The notes beneath the pieces were generated by a model. That model saw only the letters and a list, made by a program, of their open reading frames with translations. It ran no database searches and had not been told where the DNA came from. From positions 27,131 to 91,130 of the forward strand of contig DUMU01000016.1 of the NCBI GenBank assembly GCA_012839805.1: a DNA stretch of 64,000 bases, given 5' to 3'. Shown one piece after another: positions 15,244 through 24,378 of this stretch. How positions within the stretch are numbered: the stretch's first letter is position 1; every line of letters begins with the position of its first letter. This DNA is from Bacillota bacterium (GTDB taxonomy: Bacteria; Bacillota; Limnochordia; Limnochordales; DUMU01). Both the position numbers and the translations under genes were made by a program.

Positions 15244-16422
15244 ATGAGCAGTCCGCTGAACCGTCTTTTCGTTCTGAAACCCGCCCGCACTCTCCGGGTC
15301 TCCAGCTACGATCGCAGCGGCGGGAATGCTGATTCCATCCGTATTCCTGCCGGGCAGACCGCTGTGCTGGCAGATATCAAGGGAGCTGGGGTCATCCGGC
15401 ACATTTGGTTCACGATTGCCGCGCCCGACCCGCTCTTTCGCCGGCATGCAGTACTGCGCATGTTCTGGGACGGAGAAGAGCGTCCCAGCGTCGAGTCACC
15501 GCTGGGCGATTTCTTCGGACAGGGCTGGGGAGAAAAGTACAACTTCGTCAGTTTTCCCCTGGCTGCCGCTCCCAGAGAGGGCAACGCCCTGGTCTGTTAC
15601 TTCCCCATGCCCTTTGCCCGCTCTGCCCGGATCGAAGTGGAAAACCAGTCGGAGCAAGACGTTCACGCATTCTATTATTACATCGATCATGAACTGTTTC
15701 CGAGCGAGGCCGAACTGCTGGCCGCGCACGGTACGAGCGGCCGGCTGGCATACTTCCACGCCTGGTGGAACCGGGAGATTACCGGGCCCGACCAGGAGGT
15801 CGCCGGGGGACGCGAAAACGAGTGGGCAGTGCTGGGACCATTCCCGCCCCACCCGACCGACGCCGGTAACTAACTCTTGATCGATGCCGAGGGCGAGGGA
15901 CACGTGGTCGGAGTGAACTACTACGTCGACTGCCCGACCCCCATCTGGTACGGCGAGGGCGATGATATGTGGCTGATCGACGGGGAGGAGTGGCCGGGGT
16001 CACTCCACGGCACAGGAACTGAAGACTTCTTCAACTGCTCCTGGAGTCCTAACGAGACCTACCTTCATCCGTATTTTGGCTACGCTCGTGTGCCGCGCCA
16101 GAACACGGGCTGGCTTGGTCGGACCCATGCGTATCGCTTCTTCCTGGAGGATCCGATACGGTTCAAGAGGTCGATCAAGGGCAGCATCGAGCACGGGCAC
16201 GCCAACGTGCTCACCCTCGACTTGTCCAGCGTCGTGTACTGGTATCAGACCGAGCCTCACAAGCCCTTCCCGGCGCTGCCGCCGGCCAAACAACGGGAGA
16301 ACATGCCGGAGATCGGCGCGGTTGAAATCCACCGCTGGCGGCATGCCTGGCGAGAAACGCTACTCAAGGCCCGGCAGGGCAAGGAAGTGCCGGTCCTCTG
16401 GGGCAACGAGCCCCTGCCGTAG
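15244..16422 (+). pseudogene. GH172 (DUF2961) glycosidase interrupted by one in-frame TAA
   Basis: The 393 codons encode a protein of normal family length for DUF2961, now GH172, whose known members act on fructofuranosyl or D-arabinofuranosyl linkages. The first part includes the typical start (SYDRSGGNADSIRIPAGQT) and GAGVIRHIWFT. The frame stops at TAA 15871-15873 and continues in the same frame as LLIDAEGEGHVVGVNYY. The signature GTGTEDFFN with the expected catalytic glutamate follows downstream. Relatives read GNYLLIDAEG here, so the TAA replaces a tyrosine codon (TAC or TAT to TAA), a single substitution. No shift of frame is involved. It lies 80 bases after the isomerase gene in the same operon. 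Explanations are a recent nonsense mutation, a base-call error or stop readthrough; the intact remainder argues for a recent event or error. Confidence 0.85.
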
Positions 16423-16462
16423 CAGCAAAGAGGAAGGAGAACAAAGAGGAAGGAGAACCCTA

Positions 16463-18082
16463 ATGGCTGAGGCCGAAGTGCGTTTCAGTAATCCTGAAGC
16501 AAGGCAGGTCCTGGTTCAAGTGCTCGTCCCGCCCGACCTTCAAGAGGCCAGCCGCCTCATCATCCACGACTTGCCGATGATGGTCGAGGGGACAGTGCTA
16601 CGCATGGGCGGCATTGGCGGAGTGCAGACGGTGCCGCAACTTCGCCGGCAGGGGTACGCCCGGCAGATGCTTTCGTCAGCAGTTCAGTACATGCGGGAAA
16701 ATGATTACGACGTGTCGGTACTCTTTGGTATTCACAACTTCTACCACCGCTTCGGGTTCGTTACGAGCCTCATCGAAAGCCGGATAACAGTACCCACTCG
16801 CCTCGCCGAAAACGCCGCCGGTTCCAGGATCAACGCCACCGCTAGCGCCGAAGTCAACACCACTACCGGCGCAGGAGCTGACGCCACCGCGCTCCTTTCC
16901 ATCCGGCCCTACGATCCCGAACGGGATCTCGACGCCGTGCTGCGGCTTTATGTCGCCAAGAACGCTCACCGGGTCGGCCCGCTCCTGCGTTCACCCGACC
17001 GCTGGTGGGGCTTCCGGCTGGGCTCGACCTGGGGACGGCAGACCGATGTCTTCGTAGCAGTCAGGGAGAAACCGAATGAAAAGGAGAACGGGAAGGGGGA
17101 GGAGCTGGTCGGATACTTCCTTCTGGATCGTGCCGATGAGGAAGTGACCGTACCGGAGGTGGAAGCAGTCGACGCGGCGACCCTCGAGGCCATTCTCGCC
17201 CACCTCGCCCGGCTCGCCGTGGAACGCCGAGTCGACCATCTCACCTTCCACATTCATCCTGACGCGGACATGGCGCGCCTTTTGCGGTTTTACGGTTCAG
17301 AGGTGACGGTAACGTACTCGTTCGACCGGGGGCCGATGGCCCGGATCATCAACCTGGAAAGCACTCTCCGTAAACTCCTGCCCGTATTGAACCGTCGGCT
17401 GGCCCAAGGTGCCGCCGCTCCCGGCGCCGCTGCTGCTCGCGCCGACGCTACTGCCGGTGCTGCAGGGGCCACCGGGGTTGATGCTACCGCCCCCGCTACT
17501 CCCACCGCCAGTGGCGTCACCCCTGCTACTGCTGCCACGCCCTCCGCCGTCAAGGCCGGAGACGTGCCCGGGGTCGGTGCCGGAACCGAGCCTCAAGGCC
17601 GGTTCTCCGGGGAGAGATTCGAGCTGGGTCTCGTAATCTGGGACGCGAACTCGGCCAGGCCCGATCTGAGCAGCCCCGGCGCCGGTGCGCACTGGCAGGC
17701 AGTTCGCCTCCGATTTGGCTTAACCGGAACACCCGATTCGTCCCGATGGGCAGCACCTGCCATAGTGATAGAGGAGGTAGAAGCGGCCGGCAGCGGAATC
17801 CAGGCCGCACAGGACACCAGCGGGCCTGCACCGGCCGCCGAAGCGAGCCTGCCGCCCTCCAGCGTGGAACGGGTGGTTCACAGGCTGGTCCAGGAAGGAG
17901 TGGCCGCGGTAAGCCTGCCCCAGGAGCTATTCACACAGCTCCTTTTGGGCTACCGCTCGGTGGATGAGGTCTTCGAAGCGAAAGCAGTGAGGATCACTGA
18001 GACGCCGGCCGCGGTACGCGAACTGTTCGCTCTTCTCTTCCCGCCCCGCCAACCTTACCTGCCCCGGGCGGATCGCTTCTAG
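16463..18082 (+). CDS. Eis-like GNAT acetyltransferase with C-terminal SCP2-like domain
   Basis: A 539-residue acetyl-CoA-dependent transferase. The first GNAT half contains GGIGGVQTVPQLRRQGYARQ, the acetyl-CoA loop, and LFGIHNFYHRFGF. A second GNAT-like half covers about residues 145-300. A sterol-carrier-like domain occupies the C-terminus (VERVVHRLVQEGVAAV, FEAKAVRITETP). Two low-complexity inserts break it: an Asn/Thr/Ala-rich stretch near 16807-16890 and a longer Ala/Thr/Pro-rich stretch near 17400-17570. ATG at 16463 follows AAGGAG by seven bases. That site lies in a 16-base tandem duplication (CAAAGAGGAAGGAGAA twice, 16427-16459) that offers two ribosome sites. The substrate is unknown; Eis relatives acetylate aminoglycosides or proteins. 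It may share the isomerase transcript (40-base gap). Confidence 0.85.
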   Translation: MAEAEVRFSNPEARQVLVQVLVPPDLQEASRLIIHDLPMMVEGTVLRMGGIGGVQTVPQLRRQGYARQMLSSAVQYMRENDYDVSVLFGIHNFYHRFGFVTSLIESRITVPTRLAENAAGSRINATASAEVNTTTGAGADATALLSIRPYDPERDLDAVLRLYVAKNAHRVGPLLRSPDRWWGFRLGSTWGRQTDVFVAVREKPNEKENGKGEELVGYFLLDRADEEVTVPEVEAVDAATLEAILAHLARLAVERRVDHLTFHIHPDADMARLLRFYGSEVTVTYSFDRGPMARIINLESTLRKLLPVLNRRLAQGAAAPGAAAARADATAGAAGATGVDATAPATPTASGVTPATAATPSAVKAGDVPGVGAGTEPQGRFSGERFELGLVIWDANSARPDLSSPGAGAHWQAVRLRFGLTGTPDSSRWAAPAIVIEEVEAAGSGIQAAQDTSGPAPAAEASLPPSSVERVVHRLVQEGVAAVSLPQELFTQLLLGYRSVDEVFEAKAVRITETPAAVRELFALLFPPRQPYLPRADRF

Positions 18083-18153
18083 GAAAAGAAGCAGGACTTT
18101 GCCCTCCACCGCGTTCCACCGCAGCACCGCCCGCTCCCGGCATGGGTTTGCGG

Positions 18154-18552
18154 TCACGGCAGGCAGTCGAAGCCCTGCTCCCGAAAGTGAGCATCGAAAG
18201 CAAAAACCCTGCGTATCCCCAATTGGCGCATTATCTCAAAGCTCGTGCAGTCTACGAGGCTAAGGCTACGCCGGCCCGCAGTGATCAAAGCAGCTGCAGC
18301 TCGCAAATGTAGGTCGTGGTCCACCCATTCGACTCTAAGCAGGGGGAAGATATCCTCATGAAAAGCTCTCATTGCCTCCATCCCCAGCCGGCTTTGAACC
18401 AGGGCATAGGTCTCGACCAGGACAGAGCTACTGCAAACTAGCGGGGTCTGCCCGGTCAGGAGGTCCGTCCACACACGGCGAGCTCGTTCATGATTTTCGT
18501 CGTCAGCGTTGAGGACCGCAAGGAAAGCCGAAGTATCCACGTATATCCTCAC
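18154..18552 (-). CDS. vapC: PIN-domain toxin, VapC type
   Basis: A 132-residue PIN-domain ribonuclease. Acidic metal-binding residues are visible at MRIYVDTSAFLAV (Asp6), SSSVLVETYAL, LSLVDCTSFEIM and FAFDAHFREQGF, the usual four-acid set. Its start overlaps the antitoxin stop by four bases (ATGA, 18549-18552), as in translationally coupled vapBC pairs. It probably cleaves RNA when free of its partner. Chromosomal location between an acetyltransferase and ogt says nothing more about its role. Confidence 0.88.
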   Translation of the reverse strand: MRIYVDTSAFLAVLNADDENHERARRVWTDLLTGQTPLVCSSSVLVETYALVQSRLGMEAMRAFHEDIFPLLRVEWVDHDLHLRAAAALITAGRRSLSLVDCTSFEIMRQLGIRRVFAFDAHFREQGFDCLP

Positions 18553-18794
18553 TTGTAACTCTCCTCCAGGTAATTGTCATGGTTGGTGGCAAGGTCCCGC
18601 ACGCCGGATCTGAACCGCCCTGCTGCGGCGATCGCCCGCTTGATACGATCCTCCATCTCGGCCCCTCCCGACGTGGCGATAAGAAGCTGAACCCCCTCGC
18701 GTATGAGCTCTGCCACCGAGACTCCACGGGCGACTGCCAGTCGTTTCAGCGCTCTTGATTGCTCGTTCGTAAGTTGAACCTGCGTGCGAACCAC
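18549..18794 (-). CDS. vapB: Ribbon-helix-helix antitoxin, VapB/CopG type
   Basis: An 81-residue DNA-binding antitoxin. The N-terminal strand VRTQVQLTNEQ is followed by helices AVARGVSVAELIREGV, a standard ribbon-helix-helix. The C-terminal tail (about 50-81) would wrap the PIN toxin. The start is GTG at 18794 behind a GGGGGG run. A palindromic stretch ATACCATGGTGGCAT at 18834-18848 lies upstream and could be the operator for autoregulation, which is inference. Confidence 0.85.
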   Translation of the reverse strand: MVRTQVQLTNEQSRALKRLAVARGVSVAELIREGVQLLIATSGGAEMEDRIKRAIAAAGRFRSGVRDLATNHDNYLEESYK

Positions 18795-19003
18795 GGTTCA
18801 TCCCCCCGGTGTGACTACGTGCTTACATTTATGATACCATGGTGGCATGGAGCCGGAATAGTATATCGAACCCACGGCAACTACGCTGCCGCCCCGACCA
18901 CCCCGCCAGCCGCTGCTGTCTCTACCCGGTCCCGCTGCATGAGCAAGGGTTCTGTGGATCGAAGGCGAACATTAACTCGATCGCCAGCACCAGGAGAAGG
19001 GAC

Positions 19004-19555
19004 ATGAGCAGGGTCGTCCATTACTGCTACTGCACACTCTCGCCCGAAGTGGTGGACTACGAGCCCCCCGTGGCTCCGATCCGGGTACTGGTGGCCTGGT
19101 CCGAGCGCGGAATATGCCGTATCGACCTGGGCGGCGCCGCCCCTCCTGGCCAGGGCCAGATCGAGTTCCGGCGATACGACTCGCGTCAGGTCGAGTTGAC
19201 CAGGCTCTTGGAGGAATGGCTCGCGCGCGGAGACGACCCGGCCATCACCGCTATTCCGCTCGACCTGAGTGGCCTTACGCTGTTTACAAAGGAAGTCCTC
19301 TCGACCGTCAGGACCATACCACGCGGTGAGATCCGCTCCTATCGCTGGGTTGCCCGAGAGATCGGCCGCCCCCGGGCCATTCGGGCGGTAGGTCAGGCAT
19401 TGAGGGCTAATCCGATCCCGCTGTTGATTCCCTGCCATCGAGTCGTGCCGGCAAGGGGGGGCGTGGGCGGATACTCGGGTGGTATGGGGCCCGAGTTCAA
19501 GAAATGGCTCCTTCGCCACGAGGGGATCACTCCCCCGTTCCGCCCCCGGTACTGA
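19004..19555 (+). CDS. ogt: Methylated-DNA--protein-cysteine methyltransferase
   Basis: A 183-residue suicide repair protein that moves alkyl groups from O6-alkylguanine to its own cysteine. The acceptor is in IPCHRVVPARGGVGGYSGG near residue 145. The DNA-binding helix region is FTKEVLSTVRTIPRGEIRSY, and the arginine finger region RAIRAVGQALRANP precedes the active site. The N-terminal domain is reduced and variable, which is normal for Ogt. ATG at 19004 was chosen because AGGAGAAGG lies a few bases upstream; the frame is open for 55 more codons but these do not look coding. Confidence 0.93.
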   Translation: MSRVVHYCYCTLSPEVVDYEPPVAPIRVLVAWSERGICRIDLGGAAPPGQGQIEFRRYDSRQVELTRLLEEWLARGDDPAITAIPLDLSGLTLFTKEVLSTVRTIPRGEIRSYRWVAREIGRPRAIRAVGQALRANPIPLLIPCHRVVPARGGVGGYSGGMGPEFKKWLLRHEGITPPFRPRY

Positions 19556-19723
19556 CGGCCGGCAGCCTTCTCGCGCCGGGCCGGGTGGTCCGGGCCGCGC
19601 CGTTCCCTTCTGCTTGCTGCTTGAGCGTTGCCCCCGGCGCTGGCCGAGCAGGCGGCCGGCCGGAGGAGCGGCCTGTTCCCCGTTCTCCCAGCTCAGCCTA
19701 CCCCCAGCCGGCCGCGGCCGTCT

Positions 19724-20988
19724 TCATTTTTCTCTGGCCAGGATCTTGTTGACCTGCTCTTCCGCTTCCGCCAGGGCTGCCTCCGGGCTCTTCTGCCCGG
19801 CTACGGCCTCGGCGATGCGAGAACCGAGCGCCGCCGTCCATTCGTTCCAGGTGGAGGTGAACTGCATGTCTACCAGGCCGCTACTGCTTTCTTGCAGGGT
19901 TTCCAGGAGCCGGTAGGGCCGTTGATTCGGGCGAATGAACAGCGGGATGGCAGGTTTGTAAACCGGCAGGACTACCTGATTGGCCCCGAGGATTTTCTGC
20001 CCTTCGGTGATGATGAAGTGCAGCAGTTCCCAGGCTGCGTCCTTGACCCGGCTTTGAGCATTGATGGCAAAGCCAACCGTGTTGGTCACCGCCGCCCGTT
20101 GCTTTCCTTTCGGTAGCGGGGCTACGTCCCAGGCAAACTTGGCAACCTGGCGAAGGCTCGCAAATGGGTTGGGAAAGATGGAAAAATCCATCGCCAGGGT
20201 CTCCTTGCCGAAGTCCCAGTTGGAGTCAAAGTATAGCTGAACCGGCGGCGCCGAGCGGTCCTTTTGTACGATATCGGCCATGAATCGTACCGCCTCCACG
20301 CCGGCCGGGGTGTTGAAAGCGGCCCGAGTCTTGTCCGCGTTGAGAGGGCGCACTCCGTTTTGGGCAAAGAAGTTCATCCAGGAAGCATGCCCGTAGTATT
20401 CCGGTGCCACGTACATGTACATGCCGTACCGGCGTACCTGGTCGCCGGAACGGAGGGTCAGCTTCGCGGCGGCCTGACGCAGGTTCTCCCAGGTCCAGCT
20501 GGCATCGGGCACGGCCAGTGCAGCCTGCTCGAAAAGATCCTGGTTGTAAAGCAGCCCGACGAAGTCGAACGCATCACCCATCCCGTAGATACGCCCGCGA
20601 TAGCGGAAAATGTCCCCGGTCGGTAGGAAATCGTTTGTGTTTACCTTCGATCGCTCAAGGTAGGGCTGCAAGTCCAAAAGGGCCCCCGACCGGGCCAGGT
20701 GGCCAAAAAAGCCCCACTTACCTTGAACACGTCAGGAGCCAGTCCGGCTGCGAACTGCGCTTGCAGCCTGGTAAGGTACGGCCCGAAGTCAGGGCCTGGT
20801 TCAGGGACGACGTCGATGTCGGGGTGGGCCTTCTCAAACGCTGCAATCACTGGTTCGTACGGGTCCGGAGGCCCCCACATCATAAACCTTACCTTGGTCT
20901 TGGCCAGGACGGCCGGGCCGGCACCTCCGGCCAAAACGACTATCGCTACCAGGCCGATGACGAACGCGGACAGGTTTCTACGGACCAT
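19724..20988 (-). pseudogene. ABC sugar-binding protein with a one-base frameshift
   Basis: A family 1 solute-binding protein split between two frames. The first frame starts at ATG 20988 (AAGGAGGGAG upstream) with a signal peptide ending AVLA and a mature start KTKVRFMMWGPPDP. It runs through APDVFKVSGAF. The second frame holds LLDLQPYLERSKV to the end (EEQVNKILAREK). They join at six T residues on the minus strand (20710-20705): a seventh T would restore one reading frame of about 422 codons. There is no lipobox cysteine. It has its own promoter at 21023-21051 and lies downstream of xylulokinase. A sequencing or assembly error in the homopolymer, a true mutation and slippage-rescued expression are all possible; I cannot tell them apart. 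Confidence 0.85.
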
Positions 20989-21022
20989 CGAACTCCCTCC
21001 TTGTGCTTTTTGTACCATAGTG

Positions 21023-21051
21023 ATGCTATCGATTCCAGAAGGACGTGTCAA
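21023..21051 (-). promoter_or_regulatory. Sigma-A promoter of the frameshifted sugar-binding protein gene
   Basis: Minus strand TTGACA (21051-21046), 17 bases, TAGCAT (21028-21023). The end of the spacer contains the palindrome ATCGAT (21028-21033), touching the -10 box. That may be a regulator site, though it is too short to assign. Confidence 0.65.
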
Positions 21052-21098
21052 CCCCGGCCCGCCCGAAGCCGGAGGCCGGCCTCGCGCCGGCCGTCGCC

Positions 21099-22793
21099 TC
21101 AGCGGGCCAGGTTCACCATGGCAGGGAAGATCTGCGCCAGGGCCGGGTAAAGCCGGCGGTAGACTGCGTAACCCTCGTCGTAGCGGGCCTGGTGGGCAGC
21201 ATTCGGCTCTACCGTACTCTTCACCCGCACGCAGGCCCGAGCGGCCTCGGCCACCCCCGGGAACGCCCCGGCGCCCACGGCGGCTAGCAACGCAGCACCA
21301 TAGGCCGGACCTTCGTCTACGGCGGGGATCTCCAGGGGCACGCCCAGCACGTCGGCCAGGATCTGCCGCCAGACCGGGCTCTTGGCACCACCGCCGATGG
21401 CCCGTAGCGGGCCGATACCGCTGCCGACGTCCCCGGTCGCCCCTTTGGACTCGGTGCCACCAGCAGTACCGTCGCCGCTCACTAATGGCCGAATGAGCTC
21501 GAGCGAGTCCCGCAGGCGGTAGGCCACGCCCTCCATCACCGCCCGCACCAGATGGGCCCGGGTGTGATCGAGGGCCAACCCGATCCATCCCCCGCGGGCG
21601 AAGGGGTCGGCGTGGGGGGTACGTTCGCCGTTCAGGTAGGGAAGGAAGAAGAGCCCGTCACTGCCCGGCCGGACCCGGGCCGCCTCGGCGTCCATTAACT
21701 CATAAACCGTCGCCTGGCCGCCCGTTGCCTCCTGGCCGTCCGGCTCGCCCGGTAAGCCCGGCACGTCCGGCATGCCCGGCGCGCCCGGCCGGCCCTGCCC
21801 GCCCCGCACTACCTGATCGCGCAGCCAAGCGTACGATAGCCCGGCGGATAACATGACTCCCATCAGATACCAGGCGTTCGGCACCGCATGCGAGAACGAG
21901 TGGATCCGGCCGCCGGGATCGATGCGGAACCGGTCCGACTGAACCAGCACCACCCCCGACGAACCGATGCTGACCAGCCCCTGGCCCGCCTGAACCACTC
22001 CCGCCCCCACCGCGCCGCAGGCATTGTCCGCCCCGCCCGCCACCACCGGTATCCCCGCCGGTAGCCCGGTGGCCGCCGCTGCCTCTGCCGTCAGCCTTCC
22101 CGCCACCTCATGAGAGGCAACCAGCGGGGGCAGAAGGGACGGACGCAGCCCCAGGAGTTCCGCCAGCCCGGTGTCCCACCGCCCGCGGCCCACGTCCAGA
22201 AGAAGCGTCCCGGCCGCATCGGAGAGATCCATTGCCATTTCCCCGGTCAACCGGTAGCGCACGTAATCTTTGGGCAGCAGAAGGGTGGCCGCCCGGTCCA
22301 GGTTTTGCGGTTCGTGTTTGCGAAGCCAAACCAGTTTCGGGGCGGTAAATCCGGCGAGCGCCGGGTTACCCGTTCGCCGCAGGAGTTCATCCCTCCCAAC
22401 TGCCGCGGTGATCTCCTCGCATTCCGGTTGCGTGCGCACGTCGCACCACAGGATCGCCGGCCGGACTACCTCCCCCCGGCTATCGATCAGAACTGCACCG
22501 TGCATTTGGCCGGAAAACGAAAGCGCCCGCACCGGAATCGACCGGCCTGCCTGGCACAGCAGATCGCCAATGCTGGCCACGGTCGCCTGCATCCAGTCTT
22601 CCGGATCTTGCTCGGCCCAGCCGGGTTGCGGTGTGTAAAGCGGGTAACTCCTGCTCGCCGCCGCCACCACCCGGCCGGCTTCGTCCACCAGTAACGCTTT
22701 GACGCCGGAAGTCCCGATATCTATGCCGATGAAGTGCGCAACCCGCGTCGACTCGTCGGTGAACTGCAAGCCTCCCGGGTTCAACGCTGCCAT
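21099..22793 (-). CDS. xylB: Xylulokinase (FGGY family) with collagen-like insert
   Basis: A 564-residue FGGY kinase that phosphorylates D-xylulose. It begins the conserved core with FIGIDIGTSGVKALLVDE and carries SGQMHGAV, WCDVRTQPECEEI and TGNPALAGFTAPKL, the last typical of XylB. The C-terminal ATPase motif reads AIGGGAKSPVWRQI. Family members are near 500 residues. The extra length comes from two loops: a Gly-Pro-rich stretch resembling collagen triplets at 21719-21810 and a Gly/Thr/Ser stretch at 21417-21484. ATG at 22793 follows AGAGGTGG with seven bases. Upstream 22794-23037 shows no convincing promoter. It sits 110 bases before a sugar-binding protein and among xyloside/arabinoside enzymes, consistent with pentose use. 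Confidence 0.93.
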   Translation of the reverse strand: MAALNPGGLQFTDESTRVAHFIGIDIGTSGVKALLVDEAGRVVAAASRSYPLYTPQPGWAEQDPEDWMQATVASIGDLLCQAGRSIPVRALSFSGQMHGAVLIDSRGEVVRPAILWCDVRTQPECEEITAAVGRDELLRRTGNPALAGFTAPKLVWLRKHEPQNLDRAATLLLPKDYVRYRLTGEMAMDLSDAAGTLLLDVGRGRWDTGLAELLGLRPSLLPPLVASHEVAGRLTAEAAAATGLPAGIPVVAGGADNACGAVGAGVVQAGQGLVSIGSSGVVLVQSDRFRIDPGGRIHSFSHAVPNAWYLMGVMLSAGLSYAWLRDQVVRGGQGRPGAPGMPDVPGLPGEPDGQEATGGQATVYELMDAEAARVRPGSDGLFFLPYLNGERTPHADPFARGGWIGLALDHTRAHLVRAVMEGVAYRLRDSLELIRPLVSGDGTAGGTESKGATGDVGSGIGPLRAIGGGAKSPVWRQILADVLGVPLEIPAVDEGPAYGAALLAAVGAGAFPGVAEAARACVRVKSTVEPNAAHQARYDEGYAVYRRLYPALAQIFPAMVNLAR

Positions 22794-23037
22794 GAAGCTA
22801 CCACCTCTTCGGAAGGCAAGAACACGTCTGGAAAAGAGGGTTCGCCCCCGCCCGTGCTTCTCCTTTGCCGCGGTAAGGACCGGATGCTACAGGAGTCGAG
22901 ACCAAAACATGAGCGGGAAGGATTCGGCCCGCGTCTAGTGAACCTGAAGTCAGCAGTATACAGGCGCCGGCAACGAACGTAGCCGGTCTCGCCGGCAGGA
23001 GCACGGCGCCGGGCGGCCTGTTCGAGGGGGCGCAGGC

Positions 23038-24378
23038 ATGAGAAAGACCGTGCCGGCAGTCCTGATTTGGGCTCTATGTTTCATCCTGCCTGCGGTAGCG
23101 GCGAGTCCCGTGGTGGCCGCCGCCGCGGGCACCGGCCTTCCCACCTGGGCAGCCCATCTGACGCTTTCTACCTCCGCTACGGCTGACCCGGGGAGCCGGC
23201 CGCTTACATCCAATCGAAGTGATCTTAAACTCTGGTTCGAGTACGAGAGCGCCTGGCAGCTGTCCCGGGCCCTCGTCCCGGTGGGTGTACGCCTGGCGGT
23301 CGGTCGGGGAGCGCCAGCCCTGAGTCTCGGGGATCCGGCCGGCAATCTCTTTTTGACTTCCTCTGCCCCACCCTACCCGTTCGCTTACTACCGGCTGACG
23401 ATGCCCCTGTCGCTCGCCCGGACCGCTGCCGGGTCCTCCCTCACCCCCACAGCTACCTACACCCGGCTGTGGGGTGACCTCACGCAAGCCCCGGACGAGC
23501 GGCGATGGCTGGGGGTTCACTACCTGCAGGTCAGACTTCTTCCCCATCTCACGCTGGGCGCCGGCGAAGCCGTGCTCTTCGATACCCGTTTTACAGGGGA
23601 CATCGCCTATACAGTCGTACCGCTTCTTCCATACTATCTGGCAAAGAAAATCCCCGGGCTCCCCAGCAATCATGACAACTCGCTTTTCTTCCTTGATGCT
23701 TCGGGCAGGTTCACCGGCAGCAACACCACCTTCTATGCTTCTTTTCTTGTGAACGAGTTCCCCATGCACCCCGGCGCCGGCAACCCCGCGCTTTACGCCT
23801 GGCAGGCCAAGCTCCAGCAGCAGCTCTCTTCCGGAGTCGGCCGGCCGGATCGCGAGGAGGCCGGTCGCCTTTTCACGGCCGAGTACACCCAGGTGCGCCA
23901 CCTGGCCTATAGTAACGGCAACCGGGCCCTGGTCTACGGTTACCAGGGTCTTCCCCTCGGTTACCCTCGGGGCTCGGACCTCGATCGATTCGAACTGGGG
24001 CTGACACTGGACGAGGGGTTCCTCGGTGACACGATCCGCATCGAGCAGCTCCAGCTCTTTGTCCAACGGCAGGGAGAAGGCAAGCTCGACGATTGGCCTC
24101 AGAACTGGGATGAGTGGCGTCAACGGCCCTTCCTCACGGGTACGGTCGAGACCTGGGCCGGCACCGGCCTGCGTCTCGGAGGTGAGCTCACCTCCCGGCG
24201 CCAGCCGGCTTCCGAGGACCGGTGGCCGCAGGTCTCGCCGGGTAACGGCCCGGCCCGGATGGTTTCTTCGGAGTGGCACATGACCGTCTCCGCCGGTCCG
24301 GCCTGGAATCTCGAGCATCGCCAGGGTGAGCAAGGTTTCCGGATCGAAGCTACGGTCTCCTGGTCTTGGAGTCTTTAA
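23038..24378 (+). CDS. Outer-membrane beta-barrel-like protein (Wzi/capsule-assembly-like)
   Basis: A 446-residue exported protein. A signal peptide (MRKTVPAVLIWALCFILPAV to about residue 25) precedes a sequence made almost wholly of alternating short strands. Segments such as HDNSLFFLDASGRF, TTFYASFLVNEF and RALVYGYQGLPLGYPRGSD resemble the Wzi-like capsule assembly barrels of diderm bacteria. This family assignment is by resemblance and tentative. The predicted strands end at an aromatic-rich tail (VSWSWSL). ATG at 23038 follows CGAGGGGG. The last 29 bases overlap the end of the convergent LacI gene. If correct, it implies an outer membrane. Confidence 0.6.
   Translation: MRKTVPAVLIWALCFILPAVAASPVVAAAAGTGLPTWAAHLTLSTSATADPGSRPLTSNRSDLKLWFEYESAWQLSRALVPVGVRLAVGRGAPALSLGDPAGNLFLTSSAPPYPFAYYRLTMPLSLARTAAGSSLTPTATYTRLWGDLTQAPDERRWLGVHYLQVRLLPHLTLGAGEAVLFDTRFTGDIAYTVVPLLPYYLAKKIPGLPSNHDNSLFFLDASGRFTGSNTTFYASFLVNEFPMHPGAGNPALYAWQAKLQQQLSSGVGRPDREEAGRLFTAEYTQVRHLAYSNGNRALVYGYQGLPLGYPRGSDLDRFELGLTLDEGFLGDTIRIEQLQLFVQRQGEGKLDDWPQNWDEWRQRPFLTGTVETWAGTGLRLGGELTSRRQPASEDRWPQVSPGNGPARMVSSEWHMTVSAGPAWNLEHRQGEQGFRIEATVSWSWSL

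Noticed and set aside
15871-15873. Recoding of TAA as an amino acid in the GH172 gene
   Set aside because: Known bacterial stop recoding to selenocysteine or pyrrolysine uses TGA or TAG, and other genes in the window use TAA as a normal stop.
20627-20638. GAAATCGTTTGT, one base from the LacI operator pattern
   Set aside because: It lies deep inside the coding part of the sugar-binding gene, away from any promoter, and has the wrong second base; probably chance.
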